The notes under the pieces are model-generated. The model had not been told where the DNA came from, made no database searches, and was given only the letters and a program-made list of their open reading frames with translations. A program made the translations under genes and the position numbers. A stretch of 48,187 nucleotides of DNA. Source: TTA-H9 sp002071415. GTDB taxonomy: Bacteria; Bacteroidota; Bacteroidia; Bacteroidales; TTA-H9. The DNA lies in NCBI GenBank assembly GCA_035411425.1, contig DAONSX010000014.1:1-48187 (forward strand), read 5' to 3'. Shown here in pieces: positions 9,385 to 17,219 of this stretch (position 1 is its first letter; every line of letters starts with the position of its first letter).

Positions 9385-9840
9385 TTATTTATGATTAGAC
9401 GAAAGTCCTGTATGGCCAAAGCCACGCGCTGCCCTTGTCGTTGCCCCAAGTTCCAATTCAATTTGCCATATAATTTTTTCGATTTTCATCAAAATAAATT
9501 GCGCAATTCTATCCCCATCATTTACAATAAAAGGAATATCGGAAAGATTAACGAGAATAATCTGAATTTCTCCTCTATAATCTGAATCAATGGTCCCTGG
9601 AGAATTCAAAACCGTAACCCCATGCTTGATTGCTAAGCCACTACGCGGTCGAATCTGACCTTCATAACCTTCAGGAATTTCGACAAACAAGCCGGTTGGA
9701 ATAATATTGCGATGTAATGGTAGGATTTCTACTGATTCATGTAAATATGCACAAAGATCCATACCTGATGCACCCATTGTTTGATAGACTGGTAGAGGAT
9801 GATGAGAATTATTTACTATCTTTATTGTTATCATATCCAT
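9385..9840 (-). CDS. dut: Deoxyuridine triphosphatase (dUTPase)
   Basis: Dut hydrolyses dUTP to dUMP and pyrophosphate, keeping uracil out of DNA and supplying thymidylate synthesis. The trimeric-dUTPase motifs are all visible in order: ASGMDL (1), RPRSGLAIKHG (2), GTIDSDYRGEI (3, uridine-binding loop with the catalytic Asp), GDRIAQFI (4) and RGFGHTG (5). Motif 5 is slightly shorter in glycines than the usual RGxGGFGSTG. The in-frame ORF extends upstream to 9894, but starting at the ATG at 9840 (or 9834) gives about 150 residues, the normal length, with MITIKIVNNS as the family N-terminus. It is followed by the TPR gene and preceded by the histidine kinase on the same strand. Confidence 0.92.
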   Translation of the reverse strand: MDMITIKIVNNSHHPLPVYQTMGASGMDLCAYLHESVEILPLHRNIIPTGLFVEIPEGYEGQIRPRSGLAIKHGVTVLNSPGTIDSDYRGEIQIILVNLSDIPFIVNDGDRIAQFILMKIEKIIWQIELELGATTRAARGFGHTGLSSNHK

Positions 9841-9918
9841 TTCGACAAGTGTAAAATTTTGGCAAAGATAATCTCCTTTTGTGAAATCGAACAAATTATG
9901 GAATGGATTTCAGTCTAT

Positions 9919-12900
9919 TTATTCTGAAAACATAGGCAGTTTAATGTAAAAGGTCGTTCCATTTTCAACCGACGATTCAAAAGTGATTTCTCCTCCGTGT
10001 GCCTTTATTATATTTTTCGAGATGTAAAGTCCAAGCCCAGTTCCAAATGATTTTGTCGTAAAATAGGGTGTAAAAATCTTTTTTTTCTCTTCTTCATTCA
10101 TTCCTTTACCATTGTCATATATTGAAACTATTACATGATCGTAATCGAGTAAATATTTTATTTCTATTAATTTATTTTCCTGATCTTGAACAGCTTGAGT
10201 AGCATTCTTCAGAATATTGATGAATAATCGTAAAAGTTGGTTTCGGTCTGCTTTAACGATTGTAGAGTAATCAGGAAAATGATGAATAAACTCGCCACTA
10301 AATCCTGTCAAGACTATATTTGCGGCTTCTTCAACAATTTCGATTAAATTCACCTGGACTTGTTTACTTTCGCTCAAGTGGCCTAATTCAGAAAAAGCAT
10401 CGGCCAATTGAGAGAGTAAATCAATTTGTTCTAACAACAGATTTGAAAATTCATAAAATTTTTTGTTCCAATTAGAGTCGCCAGGCTTAAATGAGGCACT
10501 GAGGAACTGTATTTGTAAACGAATAGGCGTTAGAGGATTTTTAATCTCATGCGCTATTTGCCTTGCAATATCTTTCCATGCCAAATCACGTTCCTTATGT
10601 TTCAGTTCGTTGATAGCACTTTCTAATTGGTCTACTAAATTATTGTACTTTTCAATTAAAAGCCCAATTTCATCGTTTCGGACAATAGGAATTTTTATAT
10701 TCGATTCGCCTAATCGTAGTTGTGAAAGTGATTCGCTCAGAACATTTAATGGTTTGACTATAATATTTGCTATGAACAATGCAATAAGCAATGAGAAGAT
10801 AAGAAGGAATATGAACACACTAATTAAGGTAGATAAATATTCTTCCCTTTGTTGTTGCTGTTGTGAAATTCTCGAAATTTGAGGTAGATTTATATAGGCA
10901 ACAATAGTATTATCGTTATCTCTTAAAGGAATATAGCCCGATAAGAAATTATAATTACCAACTTTTTCTTCTTGAAGATATGTTGTTGCCTGTCCTTCTG
11001 TTAAGACATTATATGCAGTTCTATTGATTAGTGGTTCAACTATCCGAAAATGAAAAAGTTTAGGACTCGTACTTGTTATAAGTTTTCCATTGATATCATA
11101 CAAATTAATATCAGTAAAAAAAATGTTCGATAATTTTATAATAAATGCTTCTAAATCAATATCTTTATATAAGAAATTAGGTTCTTCTATTAATTTATAT
11201 GCAAATTCCGATGAAACAGAATAAATTGTTTCTACTAATTTGGCTTTTACTTGGTTTTTATAATTAGAATCAAACAAATTATATACAAAATATCCTATAA
11301 TACTAAATGACACCAATAAAATAATGGTTATAACAATTTGAAACTTAATACCAATTCGATTGAAATAGAAATTTTTTGATTTTAGATTCCATAAAAAATA
11401 AACAATACCCCAGATTGTATAAATTATTAAAAATAATCCAAGGAATGAAATAAAATTATTAATTCTTTTAACTTCGTTAGCAAGAATATATATCGATTTA
11501 TTCTTCGATTTTAAAATAGAGTAATGAAACTTTCCTGATTTCACCTCAATGATAGATGATTCATCTTTTTCATTAATGATGAATGACTTTGGTAAATCTA
11601 CAGGGAATACAGCACTTCCCGAAAATGAAATCAATTTATTATTAAAATACCTTGCAAATGAATAATTTTCGAGATTGATTCTTGATTTTAAATCCTGTGA
11701 AGTTACTAAATCATAAAGAAAAGTTGCATTACTAGATGGATTGGGTAACAACTCGACGAATAATTTAAAGGGTATGTGTGGAAAAGAAATTACACCAGTA
11801 TACCCATTCAAACGGTGCCCATAATCAGAAATTTTTATAAAGGATGTATCATATATTGAATCCGGTTTTAAATCAAATAAATGATTAAAATATTCATAAC
11901 AACTTATTTCTTCCAATATAGGTGTTATTCTTATGCGTTCATTTTCTTTACAAATAGTTATTGTTATATGAAATTGATTCCAAAATCCTCTAAAATATTT
12001 TTCATGTATATAATTTTCTACAAGCACAGGATTATAAGCAGAATTATCGATTAAATTCAATATCAATGAATCATATTGAATTTCGGATACAATATCTGCA
12101 AATAATGATTCTGTAATTGGATCGCCTTGTTCCATTGATTCGATATTCATCAAAATAAGTTGCTTCTTGCTATATTCTTTTTCTTCTAAATTATAAATTA
12201 AATATAATATTAAGAATAAACTTATTATCAAAACATAAAGAAATTTCTCTAATAAATTTATATCGAAGTGTATTGAATTTTTAATAATTACCACGACCTC
12301 TATTGAAGCTATGCTAATTAGTAAAGTAAAAACGATAAATATTTTCGAGATAAACGAAATTGTAACTAACAGAATTAGAATAATTAAAAGATACGGATGA
12401 TATTTCGATATGATTGGGTTTTGAAATATGTTAACTATTTTAATTGTAATATATAGTATAATATATAACAAAACAAAGAGTGAAATCAAAGATACTCCAT
12501 TTATATAAGTAATATCGAAGAACATAGCTGGAGTAAATGAAATATCTGAATTGATTATTATTTGATCAATTACATAATAAAAAACAATTAATAAGATTAT
12601 ATACACTAAAAATATTATAATTGTACTAAATTGAATCTTTGAATATTTTTGAATTTTCCTTTTATTATAATTTTCCAATATTTTGCATAGATTCTTGATA
12701 AATATTGCTGATAATATGCTAAAAAATAGTAATTCTGAATATGAAATCAATTTATTAAAAATAACCAAATAATTATGATAACTTATAAAATATTCATGTT
12801 CAAAATACTTACCTAATTTGTAAAATAAGCAAAATAATATGAATATTGATAATATAATGAAAATATTTATCTGATATTCTTTTTTAAATATTAAATTAAA

Positions 12901-13575
12901 TAATTGTATTACAGTAATATAGAATCCGATAATAATTAATGTACCAATTAATAAATACTTCCAAGGATAATAATGTACTGGATTGTTGAATTCAACAAAG
13001 AAAATCTCTTTGCCTTGCGAATTATATATTGGAAAACCTTCATTTGCGGGTGGACATAATGAAAACAATCCAAATTTTTTGAATATAGATGAAGGTTCTG
13101 GTTGAAAACCTTCGTTCTGAATGGCAAATTCAATCCAAACTGGAAATGCAACCATCAGAATGAATTCATTTGTAGAATCGCAAGTATATAAAAATGAACC
13201 TTTCTTATTACTTATAAAACCATCCTCGGCAAATCTTAACTCATTTAGGTTAATCAAATACTGATTATTATGCCAATATACAAGATGATCTGGCTTTTTA
13301 TAGATTATTATTTGTAATTCATCGGAATTTTTTATTTGTTTCAGTTTGTTCGTAATATTTGCATAATTATTATTTGAATCAAGTTGATTTTTTAATTCAT
13401 AAGTTAAATTTGATATTTGATTATAGGAATTATAAATAGTTTTCTGAAACTTTTTCCATTGTAAATAATTGTTGAACCAAATAATCGAAAAGATTCCTGC
13501 CAAAAGTAGCAGGGTTATGCCTATTACGATAGATTTGGAAGAAAATCTCGATATCTTATAATGTGCTTTCTTCAT
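9919..13575 (-). CDS. Giant NtrY-like sensor histidine kinase
   Basis: The 1218-residue polytopic kinase has one N-terminal helix (about 15-33) and a soluble loop. A block of about seven helices follows (about 205-465), then a large extracytoplasmic region (about 470-730). Helices near 735 and 765, a second sensor loop and a last helix (about 905-930) lead into a HAMP domain (IVKPLNVLSESLSQLRLG...). The kinase core has H1009 in IAHEIKNPLTPIRL (the NtrY-type H-box), N1124 in FINILKNATQAV, G1 DNGKG near 1154 and G2 GTGLGL near 1178. All catalytic residues are intact. The signal is unknown. No response regulator is adjacent. Its ATG overlaps the methyltransferase stop by 4 nt (ATGA at 13572-13575), so the two are translationally coupled. 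The N-terminal half is strikingly rich in Ile, Asn and Lys. Confidence 0.85.
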   Translation of the reverse strand: MKKAHYKISRFSSKSIVIGITLLLLAGIFSIIWFNNYLQWKKFQKTIYNSYNQISNLTYELKNQLDSNNNYANITNKLKQIKNSDELQIIIYKKPDHLVYWHNNQYLINLNELRFAEDGFISNKKGSFLYTCDSTNEFILMVAFPVWIEFAIQNEGFQPEPSSIFKKFGLFSLCPPANEGFPIYNSQGKEIFFVEFNNPVHYYPWKYLLIGTLIIIGFYITVIQLFNLIFKKEYQINIFIILSIFILFCLFYKLGKYFEHEYFISYHNYLVIFNKLISYSELLFFSILSAIFIKNLCKILENYNKRKIQKYSKIQFSTIIIFLVYIILLIVFYYVIDQIIINSDISFTPAMFFDITYINGVSLISLFVLLYIILYITIKIVNIFQNPIISKYHPYLLIILILLVTISFISKIFIVFTLLISIASIEVVVIIKNSIHFDINLLEKFLYVLIISLFLILYLIYNLEEKEYSKKQLILMNIESMEQGDPITESLFADIVSEIQYDSLILNLIDNSAYNPVLVENYIHEKYFRGFWNQFHITITICKENERIRITPILEEISCYEYFNHLFDLKPDSIYDTSFIKISDYGHRLNGYTGVISFPHIPFKLFVELLPNPSSNATFLYDLVTSQDLKSRINLENYSFARYFNNKLISFSGSAVFPVDLPKSFIINEKDESSIIEVKSGKFHYSILKSKNKSIYILANEVKRINNFISFLGLFLIIYTIWGIVYFLWNLKSKNFYFNRIGIKFQIVITIILLVSFSIIGYFVYNLFDSNYKNQVKAKLVETIYSVSSEFAYKLIEEPNFLYKDIDLEAFIIKLSNIFFTDINLYDINGKLITSTSPKLFHFRIVEPLINRTAYNVLTEGQATTYLQEEKVGNYNFLSGYIPLRDNDNTIVAYINLPQISRISQQQQQREEYLSTLISVFIFLLIFSLLIALFIANIIVKPLNVLSESLSQLRLGESNIKIPIVRNDEIGLLIEKYNNLVDQLESAINELKHKERDLAWKDIARQIAHEIKNPLTPIRLQIQFLSASFKPGDSNWNKKFYEFSNLLLEQIDLLSQLADAFSELGHLSESKQVQVNLIEIVEEAANIVLTGFSGEFIHHFPDYSTIVKADRNQLLRLFINILKNATQAVQDQENKLIEIKYLLDYDHVIVSIYDNGKGMNEEEKKKIFTPYFTTKSFGTGLGLYISKNIIKAHGGEITFESSVENGTTFYIKLPMFSE

Positions 13576-14453
13576 TGTTTTTTAGCTACAACTATAATAC
13601 TTGATGGGTTGTTCATTGTCTTCGATTTTAGCATTAAACGAAATCCAATAAAACTTCCTGTAATACAAGGTATTAACTTATTAAGATATTTTTGGGATAA
13701 ATAGGAAATATACAAAACATCAAAATATAAGCCAGAATGTTTTATAACTTGAAGATTGTTTATTTTTAATAATTTGCTTAGGCTAAGCAAATTGAAATGA
13801 AATAAATGTCTAGGGACATCCCATGCTGCCCAGTAAGACATAAAAAATTCTGCGTCTGGAGAATCGTAATTCGGAACAGCAATAAGGAGAATACCTTCTT
13901 TATTAAGCAGATTGATAATTTTTTGAATAGCGTCTTCCGGGTGATGAATATGCTCAAGTACATGCCAGAATGTTATTAAGTTGAAGCTATTTGCCGACTC
14001 TATCTCATTTAATGAAGAATAAACTGGAAATTTATTCATCTTTGTCAAATAATGCCGTGAGTCATTATCCGGTTCAACTCCTGCGCAATCCCATCCTTTA
14101 CTAAAGAGATAATTTAAAAAATCGCCCGATCCACATCCCACATCTAAAACTCGTCCAATCTTTAATTGCAAGTCTTTACTTATAAACTTGTATTTTCTTC
14201 TTAAGTTAATTTTTCTGGCAATGTTGTAAATATAATAAGATAGACTTTTTTTATTTTTATAATGTGAGAAATATTCTTCCTTTTTATAATAGTCTTGAAT
14301 TTTTTCTTCTGAAGGTATTGGTTGAGTAAATCTTATTTTGCAGAATTCACATTCCCATATTTCAAATTCTTCATTGCTTAGGAAAAAGTCTTTAGTTACG
14401 AGAATTCGATTCACTTTTTCGTTTTTACAAATAGGACAAATTACATACTGCAT
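13572..14453 (-). CDS. SAM-dependent methyltransferase with N-terminal zinc ribbon
   Basis: The 293-residue protein starts with a C4 ribbon (CPIC near residue 5 and CEFC near 35) followed by a class I methyltransferase domain. Motif I is RVLDVGCGSGDFL and the post-motif block is ITFWHVLEHIHHPEDAI. GILLIAVPNY is the late motif, typical of the Methyltransf_23 type. Related proteins act on small molecules, sugars or lipids; the substrate here cannot be predicted. The gene begins 5 bp after mnmG and its stop overlaps the histidine kinase start, so it is inside the ybeY-mnmG-methyltransferase-kinase transcript. It has no signal peptide and should be cytoplasmic. Confidence 0.78.
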   Translation of the reverse strand: MQYVICPICKNEKVNRILVTKDFFLSNEEFEIWECEFCKIRFTQPIPSEEKIQDYYKKEEYFSHYKNKKSLSYYIYNIARKINLRRKYKFISKDLQLKIGRVLDVGCGSGDFLNYLFSKGWDCAGVEPDNDSRHYLTKMNKFPVYSSLNEIESANSFNLITFWHVLEHIHHPEDAIQKIINLLNKEGILLIAVPNYDSPDAEFFMSYWAAWDVPRHLFHFNLLSLSKLLKINNLQVIKHSGLYFDVLYISYLSQKYLNKLIPCITGSFIGFRLMLKSKTMNNPSSIIVVAKKQ

Positions 14454-14458
14454 ATTTT

Positions 14459-16336
14459 CTATGAACTATAATTTTTATTCAAGTAGATTAGTAAAAAGGA
14501 AAGATCGGATGGAGAGACGCCGCTTATTCGTGATGCTTGTCCTAATGTAGAAGGTTTTATTTTATTAAGCTTTTCACGAGCTTCAATCGTTAATGATGGA
14601 AACAAACTATAATCGATTAAAGGAGAAAGATACAAATTTTCGAATTTCTTAATTCTATTTGCTACTTCAATTTCCTTTTGAATATATTCATAATATTTAA
14701 TAATAATTTCTGCTTCTTCGATTTCTTCTTCGTTAGCATGTAAATCTTCAACATATTGTTTAAAATTTGGAAAATTGTTTAGAGTTTGATAGATAGAAAC
14801 GCCCGGCTGTACTAAAAAATTAATAATAGGATTATTTTGAGGCAGTGCCTCTTTATCGCTATTATAATTATATAACTGTAAAATATTATCTATTTCTAAA
14901 AATTGCAAAATTTTTTGGATTGTTCGATATTTATCACAGAGATTTATCCATTGTTGGTTAGAAACCAGACCTATTGAATAACCCAAAGGTGTAAGACGAA
15001 AATCGGCATTATCTTGACGTAGTAAGGTTCTAAATTCTGCTCTTGAAGTAAAAAGGCGATATGGTTCATTCAATTCTTTAGTGATTAAATCATCGATTAA
15101 CACTCCTATATAGGCTTCGGATCGAGATAAAGTAAATTTTTTCAAGCCATGCGATTTCAAATGTGCATTAATTCCTGCCATTAAACCTTGGGCTGCAGCT
15201 TCTTCATAACCGGTAGTTCCATTCACTTGTCCGGCAAAGAATAGATTTTCGATGATTTTTGACTCTAAATTATCATTAAGCTGAGAAGGGTAGAAATAAT
15301 CATATTCAATTGCATATCCTGGACGAAATATCCGTGCCTTTTCTAAGCCTATAATTCGATGAAGTGCTTCTATCTGTATTTCATCGGGTAATGAAGAGGA
15401 AAACCCGTTGAGATAATATTCAACTGTTGTCCTTCCTTCGGGTTCGAGAAAAAGTTGATGAGAATCCTTAGAAGAAAATCTTTGTATCTTATCTTCGATA
15501 GAAGGACAATATCGAGGTCCTACCCCTTGAATGCGTCCTGTAAACAATGGTGAACGATCGAACCCTTTTTTTAATATTTCATGAACGAATGAATTGGTAT
15601 ATGTAATGTAGCAAGGAAGTTGATAGAAATTTTCTTTATCAATTATTTCTCGAAAAGACATCTGTCCTGGAGGTTTGTCTCCAACTTGTTGAGTTAGTTT
15701 TGAAAAGTCGATTGAACGGCTATCTATACGTGGTGGTGTTCCAGTTTTTAATCTGCCCGATTTAATTTCTAAACGATTAATTATTTCTGTTAGACCTGAA
15801 ACAGAAGTCTCTGCGATTCTTCCGCCGGAAAAATTTTTTTCTCCAATATGAATTTTACCGTTCAGAAATGTGCCTGACGTAATAATTACCGCTTTACAAT
15901 AAATTTTATTTCCCATTCCTGTAACAACTCCCAATATTTTCCTATTTTTTACAATAAGATTTACAACTTGGTCTTGTAAAAAATGAACATTAGGTATAGA
16001 TTCCAATACTTTTCTCCATTCCACGTGAAACATCAATCGGTCATTTTGTGCTCGCGGGCTCCACATAGCCGGCCCTTTACTCTTGTTGAGCATTCGAAAT
16101 TGAACCATACTTTTATCTGAAACCAAAGCTGTATAACCTCCTAAAGCATCTATCTCACGGGTAATCTGCCCCTTCCCTACTCCTCCAATAGAAGGATTAC
16201 ACGACATTTGGCCAATTGTTAGTAAATTCATGGTAATAAGGAGTACTTTCGAACCTAAATTCGCAGCTGCAGCTGATGCTTCACATCCAGCATGGCCAGC
16301 TCCGACTACAACAATATCATAATGATCAAAGATCAT
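14459..16336 (-). CDS. mnmG: tRNA uridine-34 carboxymethylaminomethyl-modifying enzyme MnmG (GidA)
   Basis: MnmG, with MnmE, builds the cmnm5 group on U34 of tRNAs reading split codon boxes, using FAD, NADH, glycine and methylenetetrahydrofolate. The FAD-binding GAGHAGCEA is at residues 12-20. The conserved blocks CNPSIGGVGKGQ, LKTGTPPRID, GPRYCPSIEDK, FAGQVNGTTGYEEAAAQGL and TSRAEFRTLLRQDNAD are all intact, with the C-terminal SGVSPSDLSFLLIYL helix. The length of 625 residues is normal. It lies in a block with ybeY upstream (41 bp gap). That gap contains a perfect palindrome resembling parS, and a second parS-like sequence lies within codons near its 5' end. mnmG is often origin-proximal in bacteria. 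Confidence 0.97.
   Translation of the reverse strand: MIFDHYDIVVVGAGHAGCEASAAAANLGSKVLLITMNLLTIGQMSCNPSIGGVGKGQITREIDALGGYTALVSDKSMVQFRMLNKSKGPAMWSPRAQNDRLMFHVEWRKVLESIPNVHFLQDQVVNLIVKNRKILGVVTGMGNKIYCKAVIITSGTFLNGKIHIGEKNFSGGRIAETSVSGLTEIINRLEIKSGRLKTGTPPRIDSRSIDFSKLTQQVGDKPPGQMSFREIIDKENFYQLPCYITYTNSFVHEILKKGFDRSPLFTGRIQGVGPRYCPSIEDKIQRFSSKDSHQLFLEPEGRTTVEYYLNGFSSSLPDEIQIEALHRIIGLEKARIFRPGYAIEYDYFYPSQLNDNLESKIIENLFFAGQVNGTTGYEEAAAQGLMAGINAHLKSHGLKKFTLSRSEAYIGVLIDDLITKELNEPYRLFTSRAEFRTLLRQDNADFRLTPLGYSIGLVSNQQWINLCDKYRTIQKILQFLEIDNILQLYNYNSDKEALPQNNPIINFLVQPGVSIYQTLNNFPNFKQYVEDLHANEEEIEEAEIIIKYYEYIQKEIEVANRIKKFENLYLSPLIDYSLFPSLTIEAREKLNKIKPSTLGQASRISGVSPSDLSFLLIYLNKNYSS
16017..16032. promoter_or_regulatory. 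parS-like ParB-binding sequence inside mnmG (14/16)
   Basis: The sequence CATTCCACGTGAAACA differs from the general bacterial parS consensus TGTTNCACGTGAAACA only at the first two positions. It lies within the mnmG coding sequence, 322 bp from the better site in the leader. The amino acids encoded (FHVEW region) could explain part of the match, so it is weaker evidence by itself. Confidence 0.5.
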
Positions 16337-16353
16337 AATCTCTATTCATTAAT

Positions 16354-16369
16354 CGTTTCACGTGAAACA
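16354..16369. promoter_or_regulatory. parS-like centromere site upstream of mnmG (15/16)
   Basis: CGTTTCACGTGAAACA contains a perfect 14-bp palindrome (16355-16368) and differs from the parS consensus TGTTTCACGTGAAACA only at the first base. It lies in the 41-bp gap between ybeY and mnmG, 17 bp upstream of the mnmG ATG. ParB binds such sites to load partition complexes, usually near the replication origin. No parAB genes are in the window. Confidence 0.75.
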
Positions 16370-16377
16370 TTTCAAAA

Positions 16378-16800
16378 TTATAATTGTTCTAAAAAATCTT
16401 GAAGATACTTTTCTTGCTTTTTAAAAATAATATTATTGCCATTTTTATCCTGATACTCTAAAAGGTGAAGAATGCTGTGAATGATAACACGAATTAATTC
16501 AATTTGAACGGAACATTTGTATAGTTTAGCATTCTCCTTAATTCTATCATAACTTATAAAAATATCTCCTTCGATTACTTTAGAATGTTTTAAATGATAG
16601 GGAAATGTAATCGTATCCGTATAGTAATCATGATGTAAAAATTCATTATTGATTTTCAATAGATATTCATCATCGACAAATACAATATTAATATTGCCGT
16701 CCTTTTTGGAATGTTCATTCAAGATGCCTATCAGAAAACATCTTAAGGTTCGGATTTTTTTTAAGGGATTGTTAAAACCAATAGAATAAAACGATATCAT
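16378..16800 (-). CDS. ybeY: rRNA maturation endoribonuclease YbeY
   Basis: YbeY is a metal-dependent endoribonuclease involved in 16S rRNA 3'-end maturation and ribosome quality control. The 140-residue protein has the family landmarks: NIVFVDDEYLLKINNEFLHHDYYTDTITFPY in the middle and the C-terminal metal motif near 108-122. That motif reads HSILHLLEYQDKNG instead of the usual HGxLHLxGYxDHxx. The two first His ligands are present. The third position is Lys, a change I believe is common in Bacteroidota, and the first Gly is Ser, which is less usual. It sits 5 bp downstream of the RsbW-like gene and 41 bp upstream of mnmG in one operon. Confidence 0.9.
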   Translation of the reverse strand: MISFYSIGFNNPLKKIRTLRCFLIGILNEHSKKDGNINIVFVDDEYLLKINNEFLHHDYYTDTITFPYHLKHSKVIEGDIFISYDRIKENAKLYKCSVQIELIRVIIHSILHLLEYQDKNGNNIIFKKQEKYLQDFLEQL

Positions 16801-16805
16801 TCCTA

Positions 16806-17219
16806 TTATATTCTTAATGCTACTTGATTAAGATAATCCTTCACCATCGAAGCACGATCATAATAAATTGTTTTGTTTAAATAAGAAAATGAATATGATA
16901 AAGCAAAAGAATCTCCATCAATATATAGATTATCCACTAAACTATTTAATATAATGTTCGATTTTAGTGTATTATTTAAATCATTAGCTGTGTGGCAATG
17001 GATTCTATCAACTTTAAAATATAAAATTAAAACCGATTCTTTTAATTCTACAGAAAAATTTACATATTCACAATAATTCTTAACTGTATGAAAAAATTCT
17101 TCGACCGATAGTTCAAGCGGGCTTATCAATGAATAAGGTATATGAAATTTAGAAAGAATATAATTTATAATTACACTAATATTCTGAGGTTTATCGAGAT
17201 TTATCTGTAAAGTTGACAT
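16806..17219 (-). CDS. RsbW-like protein with degenerate ATP-binding site
   Basis: The 137-residue protein has the fold pattern of HATPase_c_2/anti-sigma-type kinases: a beta-strand N-terminus and then the helix LELSVEEFFHTVKNY, which aligns with the N-box ELAVxExxxNxxxH. The Mg2+-coordinating Asn is Thr, and no G1 DxGxG or G2 glycine motif follows, so ATP binding is doubtful. In Bacteroidota a small ATP-binding protein of this type commonly sits between a DUF4175 protein and ybeY, which supports the assignment. Its start overlaps the 3' end of the DUF4175 gene by 29 nt, implying translational coupling. It may be a protein-binding module for the upstream membrane protein; this is inference. 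Confidence 0.55.
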   Translation of the reverse strand: MSTLQINLDKPQNISVIINYILSKFHIPYSLISPLELSVEEFFHTVKNYCEYVNFSVELKESVLILYFKVDRIHCHTANDLNNTLKSNIILNSLVDNLYIDGDSFALSYSFSYLNKTIYYDRASMVKDYLNQVALRI

